NCBI GenBank assembly: GCA_002722995.1
Contig: PBNF01000034.1
Location: 1-43,446 of the forward strand
Source: Legionellales bacterium
Lineage (GTDB): Bacteria > Pseudomonadota > Gammaproteobacteria > Comchoanobacterales > Comchoanobacteraceae
DNA length: 43,446 bases
Direction: 5' to 3'
Part shown: positions 8,727-18,376 of the stretch, piece by piece
Position numbering within the stretch: the first letter of the stretch is position 1
Layout: the number at the start of each line of letters is the position of its first letter
Notes under the pieces: generated by a model
Database searches by the model: none
What the model saw: the letters and a program-made list of their open reading frames with translations, nothing else
What the model was told of the DNA's origin: nothing
Translations under genes and position numbers: made by a program

Positions 8727-10763
8727 TTGATTTATGATGAATTTTTAAAACATATTAAAAAATCAATATTTATGTACCAGGTCACTCGAGTTAGCTCATA
8801 TTCTCAAGGATATTTTTTATCTAGATATCATTCCCACTTTTCATATCGATCTCATATGGAGTGTCTTGATCGCTTGGCATTGGATTTAAGCACAGTTGTT
8901 CATGGAGATTCCAATTATTCACTATGCCTTGAAATAGAGATTACGAGTGAAATGTCTAGAGGGCACATGAGGAATTTGTTTACATTGATAGCGCATCATT
9001 CATACGCCTGCAAAATGAGTCTGAGCTTTTATTCTAGAGATCATGGCTCGATCAATATGTATGAATTATTTTTAGGTTTAACCGCATTAATGCGCCAAAA
9101 CTATAAGATCAGTGCTGTTCGATTAGGGGGGTTAAGAATCACTGGATTATGCCCTTCGTCCAATCCTTCGAAGAAACTTGCTTTTGCAAAATTATTCAAT
9201 GATCGATTGTCTGAGGATGCACCAGCCTTAGCTGATGGTATTCTAATCAATATTGCTCAATCCTTATTCGTATTGGAGGCCAATCTTTCTTCTTTTCAAT
9301 TTCAAGCAGTGCAATCTGGCCTTTTAGAAGCCCTTGCCTATGATCAACAGTCGGTGATGTTGTTTGATTATATCCATTGTGAATTACAAGATAACCATTA
9401 TGCTGCGTTGTTTGATAGGGTGGATTCGTTAGATCCTCATCATACTCAAATAGAACATTATGATGCTTTATCTAATCATCCCTATCACCAAATATGTCAT
9501 GTTTTAGAGCAACATCCTTACATCGTAGCTCATCATGACCTGACAAGAGGTGAAGGCCTCGATTATTTTGCATTTGATACTGACCTGATTACTGAGGATC
9601 AATTTAATCCAGCCTTAGATGATGCACGTAAGAGGCTTGCTGCTTCAAAATTATATGATGAGGGCTATTCTGAATATGCAAAGTTTTTAGATCATGATAT
9701 TTTAGAGTGTGTTGCGCACTACTTTCATGACGTGTTTTCAGCTCAAGCTTTATCCAGATTGCAGTTTGAAAAGCCTTCTAGAGACTATCCTCAAACATTA
9801 TATGTTAATCCTTGGTGCAGCAATAATGCCGCCTATGTTCGTGTGAATGAGGATGATTTTGCATCATTTATTTTCGCTTCAGAACGTTTAGCGAAAAAGT
9901 TTAGAGAGATCCGAAAAGAAAATCTAAACAGAGCACTTTCAGCCAGATTGATTCAGTCTATTCAGAGAGGTCATGCGGTTAGGTTGCATCAGAGTAGGGT
10001 AGACAAAGCCGCCACTATCATTCAAGCAGCCTATAAGCGTTGCGTCAGGCACAAAGCCGCTCGATTGATTCAGTCTATTCAGAGAGGTCATGCGGTTAGG
10101 TTGCATCAGAATGTCATGTACAAAGATGCTCGATTGATTCAAGATCATTTTAGGATTAAACAGCATCATGCCTTTAAAAATTTGATCATCTTTTCTCACT
10201 TATTGTGCTGTATCAGTTTATTTTCAACGCATACAACTTGGCTCATGTGGGCAAATCATTTAAATCTAAAACAGGCTCTATATCTTATTTTATCTAAATC
10301 CATTATCACACAGATCATCTGGGGCAGTGTAGGTGCCGTTTTGACTTTTAACTTGATATATGAGTGTTGGACCTCAGAACAATCCAGTTTAGGATATTGG
10401 GTTAGATCCTTAAGTTTTATTGTGCCATGGGTTAGTCTGTTGGTGGCGTGTTCAATGCAATGTGTTTGTCTCATCAATGGACTTAAATACTTAAATCCTT
10501 TGGATTTAATCACTATTTATCCTGCTGCAGGTTTTGAATGCATTGCTTTAATGGGTATTGGGTTAGTTTTGAGTACGTATGTTCTTCATCTATTTAAGGC
10601 GGGTTCAAATTTGAATATGTTACGTCTTCCATCAAGGGTTCAACAATTCTTTTCATCTTCTCAATTGAAAAGCGACACGGTTCATTCTGTTGCGGAAAAC
10701 ATTCAATCAGTTGAGTTAGAACACTTCGAGAGCAATCAAGGTCTAGTAACAGCTTTAGATTGA
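8727..10763 (+). CDS. IQ-motif protein with C-terminal membrane region; putative effector
   Basis: Large protein (678 residues from the TTG at 8727) that I do not recognise as a whole. The N-terminal ~390 residues are globular without a known motif. Residues 406-481 hold tandem calmodulin-type IQ motifs (IQxxxRGxxxR): two exact copies (409-419 and 448-458, IQSIQRGHAVR) and two degenerate ones starting at Ile432 (IQAAYKRCVRH) and Ile471 (IQDHFRIKQHH). Spacing within each pair is 23 residues, as in myosin necks. About four transmembrane helices follow (about 490-640). No signal peptide is visible. Start is uncertain: the frame opens at 8718, TTG at 8727 and ATG at 8772 are candidates, and none has a good ribosome binding site. 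IQ motifs bind calmodulin in eukaryotes, so a role inside a eukaryotic host is a reasonable inference, not shown. Confidence 0.75.
   Translation: MIYDEFLKHIKKSIFMYQVTRVSSYSQGYFLSRYHSHFSYRSHMECLDRLALDLSTVVHGDSNYSLCLEIEITSEMSRGHMRNLFTLIAHHSYACKMSLSFYSRDHGSINMYELFLGLTALMRQNYKISAVRLGGLRITGLCPSSNPSKKLAFAKLFNDRLSEDAPALADGILINIAQSLFVLEANLSSFQFQAVQSGLLEALAYDQQSVMLFDYIHCELQDNHYAALFDRVDSLDPHHTQIEHYDALSNHPYHQICHVLEQHPYIVAHHDLTRGEGLDYFAFDTDLITEDQFNPALDDARKRLAASKLYDEGYSEYAKFLDHDILECVAHYFHDVFSAQALSRLQFEKPSRDYPQTLYVNPWCSNNAAYVRVNEDDFASFIFASERLAKKFREIRKENLNRALSARLIQSIQRGHAVRLHQSRVDKAATIIQAAYKRCVRHKAARLIQSIQRGHAVRLHQNVMYKDARLIQDHFRIKQHHAFKNLIIFSHLLCCISLFSTHTTWLMWANHLNLKQALYLILSKSIITQIIWGSVGAVLTFNLIYECWTSEQSSLGYWVRSLSFIVPWVSLLVACSMQCVCLINGLKYLNPLDLITIYPAAGFECIALMGIGLVLSTYVLHLFKAGSNLNMLRLPSRVQQFFSSSQLKSDTVHSVAENIQSVELEHFESNQGLVTALD
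9946..10110 (+). repeat. 48-bp exact direct repeat encoding IQ motifs
   Basis: Bases 9946-9993 and 10063-10110 are identical, 117 bases (39 codons) apart and in frame. Shorter shared words around ACAAAGCCGC (about 10003 and 10051) flank the unit. Identity at the third codon positions points to a recent in-frame duplication or gene conversion inside the IQ-motif gene. Confidence 0.95.
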
Positions 10764-11136
10764 AAAATAGATGCGTCAAAAGTATAAGCACGTTTATGGC
10801 TGAATGAAGAGACTGTTCTATTGAGTTTTAACCACTTGTCTATTTGATTTGTTATGATGAATTTAATATGAATGCTCATAGAGGGTATAAAAATCAAAAA
10901 GTCTAGAGTTGATGAATGAGTAACTCGCTATATTTAACATTCATTGGTTATATACTTATGAAGCAAGTATGAGCTTTGAAGTGGACTCTATCTTTGAAGG
11001 TTTTGATAATAGAGGATATTGTGACCACAAAAGATTTGATGTTACTTTTAGAGCGTTCAAGGCTTCTTAAACATGAATGGAGCACTTTCGATGGATCAAC
11101 CACTAATCGGTCAACTTTCAATGTGTTGTGATTGAG
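10764..11136. other. Intergenic region, no gene seen
   Basis: This 373-base gap separates the ends of two convergent genes (IQ-motif protein and comM). I find no convincing reading frame, RNA gene or strong hairpin in it. Short frames on both strands have no ribosome binding site and no familiar residues. Confidence 0.5.
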
Positions 11137-12633
11137 TTAGATTGATGGTGCATATGTTTTTAAATGCATGGCTTTGCTTTGAAACATCCAAGCTTGTTCG
11201 ATGTGTTGAGCATTGATGTGTGGGCTATCTGATATATCAGCAAATGTAAAAGCTGTTGTGTGAAGATGGCCTAGGGCACGCATTGAAAGATGTTGTGTTT
11301 GATAGATATTTGACAGTAGTGTGTAGGCTTCAGAGGATGTATTTTGTTTTAATATTGGATGAGCTGTATTGAGTTGATTGTTTAAGCATCCTTGGCGTTC
11401 AAATTGTTGGGTTCTCAATGTCTGGATTGCGCTTAATGTAAGAGGTGCATTGGATAATGGTTGATCATTTGATAAATGAGGTGGATGTAGATGGACATGT
11501 AGTGCAATGCGATCTAGGAAAGGCCCTGAAAGTCGTGATTGATACTGTTCAATCGCCTGTGAGCTACAATCACAAGGGTGATTTGGGTCTGTTAAATAGC
11601 CGCAAGGGCAGGGATTCATTGCGCAAATCAATTGGAATGCAGATGGAAAGGTTACAATATGACTCGCTCGTGCTAAATGCACTTGTTGCTGTTCAATAGG
11701 TTCTCTTAAGCACTCTAAAAGTTTGCGAGGCATTTCTGCAATTTCATCTAAAAATAAAATCCCTTGATGTGCTAAAGAGATTTCTCCAGGTCGTATTGGG
11801 TTTCCGCCTCCAATCAAACCTGCACGAGAAACACTATGATGAGGTGAGCGAAAAGAAGGGCGATAATTGTCAGGATGAGGTAAGTGAGCGGCTTGATACA
11901 AGCTTGCGCGCATGAGGTAATCGTGTTCATTTAAATGAGGTAAGCACTCTGAAAGTAGTTGTGCTAATAAAGATTTGCCGCACCCAGGTGGCCCAATAAA
12001 GCGTAGTGCATGGCCGCCCACGGCGGCTAAAGTAACAGCTTGTTTCCCAAGTGTTTGACCCACTACAGAGTTGAAATCAGGTTCATTCTCGTTAGATGTT
12101 AAGGTCTGAGTAGGGTGTTGAGGGAGTGTTGTTTCTCCTTTTAAATGTGAAATAATCGCTAATAAATCTTCAGCTACGAGTGCAGTATGTTTGGATTGAA
12201 TAACTTGGTATTCTGGTTGTGAGGCAGGTAAAATAAGCTGTTTACAAGCCTGCATCAGCATGGGCAGGACACCCTGAATAGGCCTTAATTGTCCCGCAAG
12301 CCCAAGTTCTCCACAAAAAACATATTCAGACCAATCAATATCTGAAAATAAGCCCTGTGCAGCTAGCAAGCCAATGGCAATAGGCAAATCAAATGCCCCT
12401 CCTTGTTTAGGCAAATCAGCGGGTGCTAAATTGATGGTGATTCTTTGTTTAGGAAATGGCAGTTGATGATGCATTAAGGCTGAGCGCACACGCTCTTTGC
12501 TTTCTTTAACAACAGCTTCAGGTAAGCCGACTAATGTGAATTTGGGCAAACCAGAAGATAAATGTGTTTCAACGCTGACCGGGATGACCTCAATACCTGA
12601 AACCGCATAACTATGAATTTGAGAGTAACCCAT
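11137..12633 (-). CDS. comM: Mg-chelatase-like AAA+ ATPase ComM (YifB)
   Basis: Hexameric helicase of the ComM/YifB family, which promotes branch migration during recombination of incoming DNA in natural transformation. The N-terminal part (about 1-165) is the Lon-protease-like ChlI domain, with NLAPADLPKQGGAFDLPIA. The AAA+ core follows: Walker A GPPGCGKS (214-221), Walker B ILFLDEIAEM (292-301), and a Cys-containing segment (CAMNPCPCGY) seen in the family. Length (498) is normal. It is read towards the IQ-motif gene; ubiK lies directly upstream on the same strand, a pairing common in gammaproteobacteria. The presence of comM suggests, but does not prove, competence for transformation. Confidence 0.94.
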   Translation of the reverse strand: MGYSQIHSYAVSGIEVIPVSVETHLSSGLPKFTLVGLPEAVVKESKERVRSALMHHQLPFPKQRITINLAPADLPKQGGAFDLPIAIGLLAAQGLFSDIDWSEYVFCGELGLAGQLRPIQGVLPMLMQACKQLILPASQPEYQVIQSKHTALVAEDLLAIISHLKGETTLPQHPTQTLTSNENEPDFNSVVGQTLGKQAVTLAAVGGHALRFIGPPGCGKSLLAQLLSECLPHLNEHDYLMRASLYQAAHLPHPDNYRPSFRSPHHSVSRAGLIGGGNPIRPGEISLAHQGILFLDEIAEMPRKLLECLREPIEQQQVHLARASHIVTFPSAFQLICAMNPCPCGYLTDPNHPCDCSSQAIEQYQSRLSGPFLDRIALHVHLHPPHLSNDQPLSNAPLTLSAIQTLRTQQFERQGCLNNQLNTAHPILKQNTSSEAYTLLSNIYQTQHLSMRALGHLHTTAFTFADISDSPHINAQHIEQAWMFQSKAMHLKTYAPSI

Positions 12634-12646
12634 AAACAGCTTGCTG

Positions 12647-12979
12647 TTAAGAATGTTTAGGTTTTCTTGAGCGAGGTTGATATTTGGGTTTTGATAAGGG
12701 ATGGCTTGTGCGTGAAGATTTTGAAGGTATATTGTTAGGTTTTGATTCTAATTCATCCAGCCGGCGATTAAGCATTTCAAGCATCCGGCGTGTTTTTTGC
12801 AGGACACGACGTTGCGTGTCAAACTCTTCACGGGTGACTAAATCTAATTTTTTAAGGCCATGTTTTAATGTGGCTGATGCATGTTGTTCTAAATCTTTTT
12901 TAAATGATTCTAAGCCAGGTGGCAGTGTTTCAAGGAAACGATTAATTAATGTATTAAAATCATCAGGTGAGGTGCTCAT
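12647..12979 (-). CDS. ubiK: Ubiquinone biosynthesis accessory factor UbiK
   Basis: Small membrane-associated coiled-coil protein (YqiC/BMFP family) that helps the Ubi complex make ubiquinone, the substrate of the bc1 complex encoded nearby. The 110-residue protein has a helical N-terminus with LPPGLESFKKDLEQ and a heptad-rich C-terminal helix (RVLQKTRRMLEMLNRRLDELE), as in the family. A basic, Pro/Ser-rich tail of about 25 residues is extra. Start ATG at 12979 has AGGA 6 bases upstream; a longer start at 12997 lacks one. Divergent from metK. Confidence 0.88.
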   Translation of the reverse strand: MSTSPDDFNTLINRFLETLPPGLESFKKDLEQHASATLKHGLKKLDLVTREEFDTQRRVLQKTRRMLEMLNRRLDELESKPNNIPSKSSRTSHPLSKPKYQPRSRKPKHS

Positions 12980-13124
12980 ATGAATTCCTAGTTGCACTTA
13001 ATTCTTTTAAATTATAAATGAATGTCGTGATGATGACTATACCGTAATTTCTAGATTTGATCTAATTCTGCTGGTTTGATAGGATTGTTGATCATTCTTT
13101 CATTAAAGTGTTTTGGGAGTGGGT

Positions 13125-14291
13125 ATGCGTATTTTTACATCAGAATCAGTATCAGAAGGACATCCAGATAAAATTGCAGATCAAATTTCAGATGCAATTG
13201 TAGATGCTTTGATTGCACGAGACCCTGCTGCCCGGATCGCTTGTGAAACCATGGTTAAAACAGGAATGGTCTTTGTGGCTGGAGAAATTACCACACAAGC
13301 TTGGGTTGATATTGAACTCATCGTGCGAGATGTCATTGCAAGCATTGGTTATACGCGTGCTGAGTGGGGGTTTGATGCACAAAGCTGTGCTGTGATTACA
13401 AGCATTGGCCAGCAATCATCGGATATTGCTCAAGGGGTTGACTCATCACAGTGTGATGAGCAAGGGGCTGGAGATCAAGGTTTGGTCTTTGGCTATGCGA
13501 CCGATGAAACAGACAGCTTGATGCCAGCTCCTATCGAATATGCTAACCGTCTTATGCGGCAGCAATCATTATGTCGTCGTACTGGACAATTACCTTGGCT
13601 AGGCCCTGATGCAAAAAGTCAGGTTACAATTCTCTATGATGATTCAGGCATGCCGTGTGGTGTCGATAATATCGTATTATCGACACAGCATGATCCTAGT
13701 ATCGAGATTGACCAATTGCGTTCAGCTGTCATTGAGGACATCATTCAACCTGTGATCCCTTCATCTTGGCTGACAGATCAAACACAGTTGTACATTAATC
13801 CTACGGGACGTTTTGTCATTGGGGGGCCTGTTGGAGACTGCGGGTTAACGGGGCGTAAGATTATTGTAGATACCTATGGTGGAATGGCACGTCATGGTGG
13901 AGGCTGTTTTTCTGGGAAAGATCCTTCAAAAGTAGATCGTTCTGCTGCATATATGGCTCGATATATTGCAAAGAATGTTGTTTCAGCACAGTTGGCTAAA
14001 CGTTGTGAAGTTCAAATCACTTATGCCATTGGGGTGAGTCAGCCTACTTCTGTGCGTATCGAGACATTTGGAACGGGTGTCCTATCAGATACAGCATTAG
14101 CACAGCATGTGACCTCAATATTTGATCTTACACCATATGGTATCATTACTTATTTAGATTTATGTCGGCCTATTTATCAGAAAACTGCAGTGGGCGGTCA
14201 TTTTGGTCGGACTGATCCTGATTTTAGATGGGAATTGACAGATCAGGCTGAAACATTGCGTTTGAGCGTGGAGCGAGCTGTTATGGCTTAA
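13125..14291 (+). CDS. metK: S-adenosylmethionine synthase
   Basis: Makes S-adenosylmethionine from methionine and ATP, the cell's main methyl donor. The 388-residue protein shows the family signatures: [15 protein letters not shown] near the N-terminus, [12 protein letters not shown], and [19 protein letters not shown], in which the usual Ala after GGG is Cys. ATG at 13125 is chosen because the protein then begins [15 protein letters not shown] like its relatives and a GGGAGTGGGT purine tract precedes it; a start at 13113 would add four residues. I see no known SAM riboswitch in the 145-base leader shared with ubiK. Confidence 0.97.
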   Translation: MRIFTSESVSEGHPDKIADQISDAIVDALIARDPAARIACETMVKTGMVFVAGEITTQAWVDIELIVRDVIASIGYTRAEWGFDAQSCAVITSIGQQSSDIAQGVDSSQCDEQGAGDQGLVFGYATDETDSLMPAPIEYANRLMRQQSLCRRTGQLPWLGPDAKSQVTILYDDSGMPCGVDNIVLSTQHDPSIEIDQLRSAVIEDIIQPVIPSSWLTDQTQLYINPTGRFVIGGPVGDCGLTGRKIIVDTYGGMARHGGGCFSGKDPSKVDRSAAYMARYIAKNVVSAQLAKRCEVQITYAIGVSQPTSVRIETFGTGVLSDTALAQHVTSIFDLTPYGIITYLDLCRPIYQKTAVGGHFGRTDPDFRWELTDQAETLRLSVERAVMA

Positions 14292-14591
14292 AGTGCATGT
14301 GGTTTCTAAGCGTTTAAACCTTTGATCAATCCCCTTAAGTTTATGTGATCTTCGATTGCTATATGCTCAGTTAGAGTTATCTTGTGATTGCATTAACGTC
14401 CAAATTTTGAATTCATTTGATCCGTTGATGTCATTGAAGTAGGCATTCGAGGGGATGGGGCATGCCGATTTTAGATTTGATTAGGCTTTAACTTTAAAAG
14501 AAATTCGATCATCCAGTTCTGATATTTAGAGCACTTATTAGAATCAATAACCACGAATATTATCTGAATTCATTTTGATATGAAGACCCTC
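14292..14591. other. Intergenic region between metK and fimbrial usher
   Basis: This 300-base gap lies between two convergent genes. No convincing reading frame or RNA is seen. Two short stems are present: GGTTT/AAACC near 14301-14320 after metK, and CCCTC/GAGGG at 14585-14601 that overlaps the usher stop codon. Neither is followed by a good T-run, so termination here is uncertain. Confidence 0.5.
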
Positions 14592-17000
14592 TTAACTTGA
14601 GGGATTGTTTGATGTGGCAGGGGAGGCTGTTGTGTGTGGTCTGGAAGATTGACAGTGAACCTCTCCTAAATGCTGGATGTCAGTTCCTTTGCACTGAACA
14701 GTCACCCCTGTATCACATAGTGTATTCGAATTGAATTGTTTGAATTTTAAGGAGGTGTTTTCCCGAACTGAAGTGTATTCTGGCGTGTTGCTTTCAATTA
14801 AAATATCTGGATCATCTATATTTTGAAATGTTGATTCTTCCGATGTTTTGAGTGTAAAGTCAACCCAGCAAATACGGTGTTCATTAACAGTGATGCCATG
14901 AATATGGTGTGGGTATATAAATGCTTCGTATTGATGAGGGGCAATGCCGATTTCAGGCGTATCACTGATGATGTGAATGTGCTGTCTTTGATAGGCTGAC
15001 AATGGAATAAATCTGGTTTTTTTTAATGAATGTGAGGTGTCATTGAATTGAATTAAAGCCGTAGGGTGATGTGCAGAAGAGTTGGCAATAATACCTGTAG
15101 GGTTTTCAAGATAGGTTAGAGCATGGCCTTCAAAAGTATTAATCGCCGTGGTTGAAAAGCCAAAACGTGTATAATCAAGATTGAATCGATGCTGACGATA
15201 TGTTCCATCAGCATCAGCACGTAATGTTCCTTGAGGGAATCCAGCTTGTGCATCTAAGTTGAGAATGCTCTCATCGATATTAAGGGGCATATCTAGATGT
15301 TGATTGGAGCGAAGGTGATCATTTTCCCAGGTGTTCATCACCAATAGATTAGGATGTGTTTTTTCACTATTATGATTCAGTGTGACTTGGGTGTTGTTGT
15401 GCTCAGTTCGATTCATCAAAGATAAGCTCAGCATGACTTGAGTTGAATGAGGTCTTTTATATGAGAGGTTTAAAGCTATTCTAGCTGGGAATGTGAATGC
15501 CTTAAACGAATGATGAATACTGCCATTCCATGCAAATGATTCAGTGGTTGAGTGCCTTAAAAACATTTGATAATTAGTTTGATGATGATGATATTGATAC
15601 GTCAGTTGATATTGTTTTGACAGGGTATTGTTTGGATGATGGTGATGTAGCTGATCACTTGCATCCAATTGATAAGAAGACTCTCGATCCGTATAGTTGA
15701 TTTGTCCTCCGAAAGATACCCCTCCGCGCTGATTGATTGCACCATACGTGTTATATTGTAATGCGTCTGCTTGTTTACTATAGTCTATCCCAATTTGATG
15801 ATCATGTTCGTTTAACAAGTAAAAAGTATCGAGATCCCCTGCTTTAAACGTGCGTCCATTTTTGAAATATAGATAACCAGATGATCCCTCTTTCCCGTTG
15901 TTTTTGAAATAGCGCGAATGAATCCCCCCTGAAAGGGTCATCCCAGAATAAATTGAATTGTATAAAGCTGTATTTTTATTGAATTTTTGAGTGGATTCAG
16001 TTACGACGTTAGAAAGCAAGTCTCTTTTTTTAATAGTGATTGAGTAGGCCCCATTTGGGAATTTTTGTGTTTGAATTTGATGTTGTCCAGGAAATAAGAC
16101 TTGATCATATAAGATACGACCTTGGTATAATATTTGAACTTGGCTAGATTGATTGATTTGAATAAACAGTGGGTAACTATTATTTTGGTAAAAAGATGGG
16201 TTAATCAAATGTGGTTTTTCTTGGATGGTCAGTCCCCAGAAATTTTTATTTGAAATTAAACCATTAAATAAGAGTGGTTCTTGATAGCCTGCATGATACT
16301 GATATTGTGTGCCATAATGAATTAATTCAAGGGTATTAAAATAATCTTTAAAGTTATCATTTGCATCATAATGCAATTCTGTGTCTCCTTTGGAGAGATG
16401 GCCTTCGAGCGCCCAGGGATAGTGTTTAGTTGCAGCGCGTTTTTCATAGTCTAATGATAGGTGATTAGAAAGGGTCATCCGATGATAGGTGCTTTTAGAT
16501 AGTGCTTTTTCTTGAGCTTTAAGGCTGTTTTGATGTTTAAGATATTGAGGCGGGCATAATAGATATAATTTGAGTTCATCTTGATTAAAGAATAACGTTA
16601 CTTTGTTCTTAGAGCGTGCAAGATAAGGGTGTTGAGCATCCGTATTAACTTTTTGTGTTTTTTTGAATTGACGTTTGAGTCGACGATGTGCTTCGGGTTT
16701 TAATAAAGATTGAATTTGATCAATGAGAGCAGTATAACCTTCTGATGTGAAGGTCAACGTTTTAGATGATTGGTTAAATTGTATGTCAATGTCATTGAGT
16801 TCAAGGTGATTTAAATAGAGGGTGACGGGGCCAGTATAATGTTCAACTAGATCTTCAAAGCCTTCTGGAACAATGTCTGAAGGTGCTTGTCGAGGTGGGG
16901 TGCTGTTTGTATGTGTTAAATCGATTGGGCTTGAGAATGCCTGAGAGGATATCAAGCATGAGGCTAACTCTAGGGCTATCAGAATTAACCTAAGCTGCAT
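14592..17000 (-). CDS. Fimbrial outer-membrane usher protein (CS1/alpha-type likely)
   Basis: Outer-membrane pore that receives chaperone-bound pilins and assembles them into a fibre. A signal peptide ends near residue 23 (SSQAFS). The N-terminal segment PEGFEDLVEHYTGPVTLYLNHLEL resembles the opening of alpha-type ushers such as CooC/CfaC. The long middle part (about 190-640) has the alternating, aromatic-rich pattern of a beta-barrel, with plug-like segments (YSITIKKRDLLSN, SSGYLYFKNGRTF). The end, with four Cys, would be a C-terminal domain. At 802 residues it fits the usher range. It is the last gene of a five-gene run, 17 bases after the chaperone stop. The usher call is firm given its neighbours; the alpha class is by-eye similarity only. 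No tip-adhesin gene follows, unlike in CS1 operons. Confidence 0.83.
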   Translation of the reverse strand: MQLRLILIALELASCLISSQAFSSPIDLTHTNSTPPRQAPSDIVPEGFEDLVEHYTGPVTLYLNHLELNDIDIQFNQSSKTLTFTSEGYTALIDQIQSLLKPEAHRRLKRQFKKTQKVNTDAQHPYLARSKNKVTLFFNQDELKLYLLCPPQYLKHQNSLKAQEKALSKSTYHRMTLSNHLSLDYEKRAATKHYPWALEGHLSKGDTELHYDANDNFKDYFNTLELIHYGTQYQYHAGYQEPLLFNGLISNKNFWGLTIQEKPHLINPSFYQNNSYPLFIQINQSSQVQILYQGRILYDQVLFPGQHQIQTQKFPNGAYSITIKKRDLLSNVVTESTQKFNKNTALYNSIYSGMTLSGGIHSRYFKNNGKEGSSGYLYFKNGRTFKAGDLDTFYLLNEHDHQIGIDYSKQADALQYNTYGAINQRGGVSFGGQINYTDRESSYQLDASDQLHHHHPNNTLSKQYQLTYQYHHHQTNYQMFLRHSTTESFAWNGSIHHSFKAFTFPARIALNLSYKRPHSTQVMLSLSLMNRTEHNNTQVTLNHNSEKTHPNLLVMNTWENDHLRSNQHLDMPLNIDESILNLDAQAGFPQGTLRADADGTYRQHRFNLDYTRFGFSTTAINTFEGHALTYLENPTGIIANSSAHHPTALIQFNDTSHSLKKTRFIPLSAYQRQHIHIISDTPEIGIAPHQYEAFIYPHHIHGITVNEHRICWVDFTLKTSEESTFQNIDDPDILIESNTPEYTSVRENTSLKFKQFNSNTLCDTGVTVQCKGTDIQHLGEVHCQSSRPHTTASPATSNNPSS

Positions 17001-17017
17001 GTTCTTTAATCCTTGAT

Positions 17018-17782
17018 CTATAATGTTTTAAGATGAGTCCACTTTTGGTTTTTTCCTTTGAAATAATAGAGTTCAACCACTTGATTAGGGTTGATTTTCA
17101 TTGCAACGGTTTGTTGAGGATACAGCATGCGAATGTTTTTCTTGTTGACTTCATCTAACGTTGTTAAGTTGCATTTTGAGTCTTCATGGCAATGTGTGGA
17201 TACTTTTATCAACATGGGTGCTGTTCCTGGATTAAACCAGTTAATTTGATTTTTTTGGAGTGTAATCGAAGGTTTTTGTTGTCGCGTCTGATGGGCTTGT
17301 AGTAGTAGTCTTGAAACATATAAGACACGAATATTTAAATTTAAACTAATGGGCTGACCTGCTTGGTTCTTAATGTTTCTTTTAAGTTTTTGGATGGATT
17401 CAGGGTTATGGTTGATGGGTTGGATTTCAATCATTTTAGGTGTTTTGGGCAACGTTTCAGGCCATCGAGCTAGAATGATTCGTGTTGAGTGCTTAGGTAG
17501 AATAAATCGGGATGGGCTGAATAAAAGTTTCTTTGAGAATTCAGTTTCAACCAGTTGAGGGTTCATACACGCTAATTTGTGATCAGGGCACTGTATTTCC
17601 ATGGCCTTCATTTTAATGTAGGCTTTAAGTGCAGAGGTGTTGTGAATTGTATATTTGAAACGCTTTGAATGATCAGATAGCGTTGCCAGTTGAGGAGAGA
17701 TTTTTACATTTGCATAACTGAAATTTGGAAGCATTAACAATGCTGGGATTAATATTTGATGCAGTAAAGACAACTGGGTCAT
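17018..17782 (-). CDS. Periplasmic fimbrial chaperone
   Basis: Predicted to bind pilins in the periplasm and deliver them to the usher. The ATG at 17782 begins a signal peptide ending about FSYA; AAGGA lies 8 bases upstream. A nearby in-frame ATG at 17791 is possible. The mature part has the two-domain, Ig-like pattern of pilus chaperones: an N-terminal domain with FSPSRFILPKHSTRIILAR (the typical P-x-F-x-L and R-I-L-A-R segments that precede the donor strand) and a second domain containing INWFNPGTAPMLIKV. At 254 residues it matches the family. Located between pilin genes and usher on the same strand. Confidence 0.85.
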   Translation of the reverse strand: MTQLSLLHQILIPALLMLPNFSYANVKISPQLATLSDHSKRFKYTIHNTSALKAYIKMKAMEIQCPDHKLACMNPQLVETEFSKKLLFSPSRFILPKHSTRIILARWPETLPKTPKMIEIQPINHNPESIQKLKRNIKNQAGQPISLNLNIRVLYVSRLLLQAHQTRQQKPSITLQKNQINWFNPGTAPMLIKVSTHCHEDSKCNLTTLDEVNKKNIRMLYPQQTVAMKINPNQVVELYYFKGKNQKWTHLKTL

Positions 17783-17841
17783 TGTGAACATCCTTATTCA
17801 AAATTTAAAATTATACAGAGATTAAATCTTAATATAAAGCC

Positions 17842-18375
17842 TCAATTATCATTTAAGGTAAATGTGATGGTGTCATTATATTCTCCTGCTTTCTTTAGAG
17901 ACAAAGGGTCATCTGAAGTAATATGACAGTAAGGCTTTGCATTGATTGTAGGTCCCATTAAATAATACTGATGATTATATAGTGTTTTTGTACTTGTCAA
18001 TTGTTGTGCACCATACGGATAAACTGTTGAATTACCTGAATCAGAAAAGTAATCACAATATATTTTATAACTGATTTGAGTGCTTGAAACACTTTGGGTA
18101 CTGTTATTGAGAGATAAGTAACCATTGTGAGCGGAAGAAGCAGTAACGGTATAGCCATCAGGATTGTTGTTTGAAAGAGTGAGTTGAAATTGATTTTGAC
18201 CGGATAGGACACCATTATGTTTTGGAATGTTGGTCGAGCCTGTTACTGATAGTGAGCTGATAGATGCAATATTTGCGGAGAATGTTTCTTGGTCATAACC
18301 AGTGGCTTGAATCGTTGTGCTTTTAATGATGAAAATAAGGCTCAAAATAGAAAGTCGGACCGTTAAATTGCTCAT
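17842..18375 (-). CDS. Fimbrial subunit-like protein 3 (paralogous pilin)
   Basis: Secreted 177-residue protein with a signal peptide ending near IQATG. It shares a pattern with the two upstream paralogues: a Gly-rich start, a DGYTVTASSAHNGYLSLN strand region, a Cys in YKIYCDYF, a second Cys in PYCHIT, then KKAGEYNDTITFTLN at the C-terminus. The two Cys probably form the pilin disulphide. The ATG lies one base after the stop of pilin 2 and has TGGAG upstream, so the two are coupled. Probably a minor subunit; which of the three starts or caps the fibre cannot be told. Confidence 0.75.
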   Translation of the reverse strand: MSNLTVRLSILSLIFIIKSTTIQATGYDQETFSANIASISSLSVTGSTNIPKHNGVLSGQNQFQLTLSNNNPDGYTVTASSAHNGYLSLNNSTQSVSSTQISYKIYCDYFSDSGNSTVYPYGAQQLTSTKTLYNHQYYLMGPTINAKPYCHITSDDPLSLKKAGEYNDTITFTLNDN

Positions 18376-18376
18376 T

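Noticed and set aside
12684-12983. Plus-strand frame opposite ubiK
   Set aside because: It is Ser/Arg-rich shadow text of a recognisable coiled-coil protein on the minus strand.
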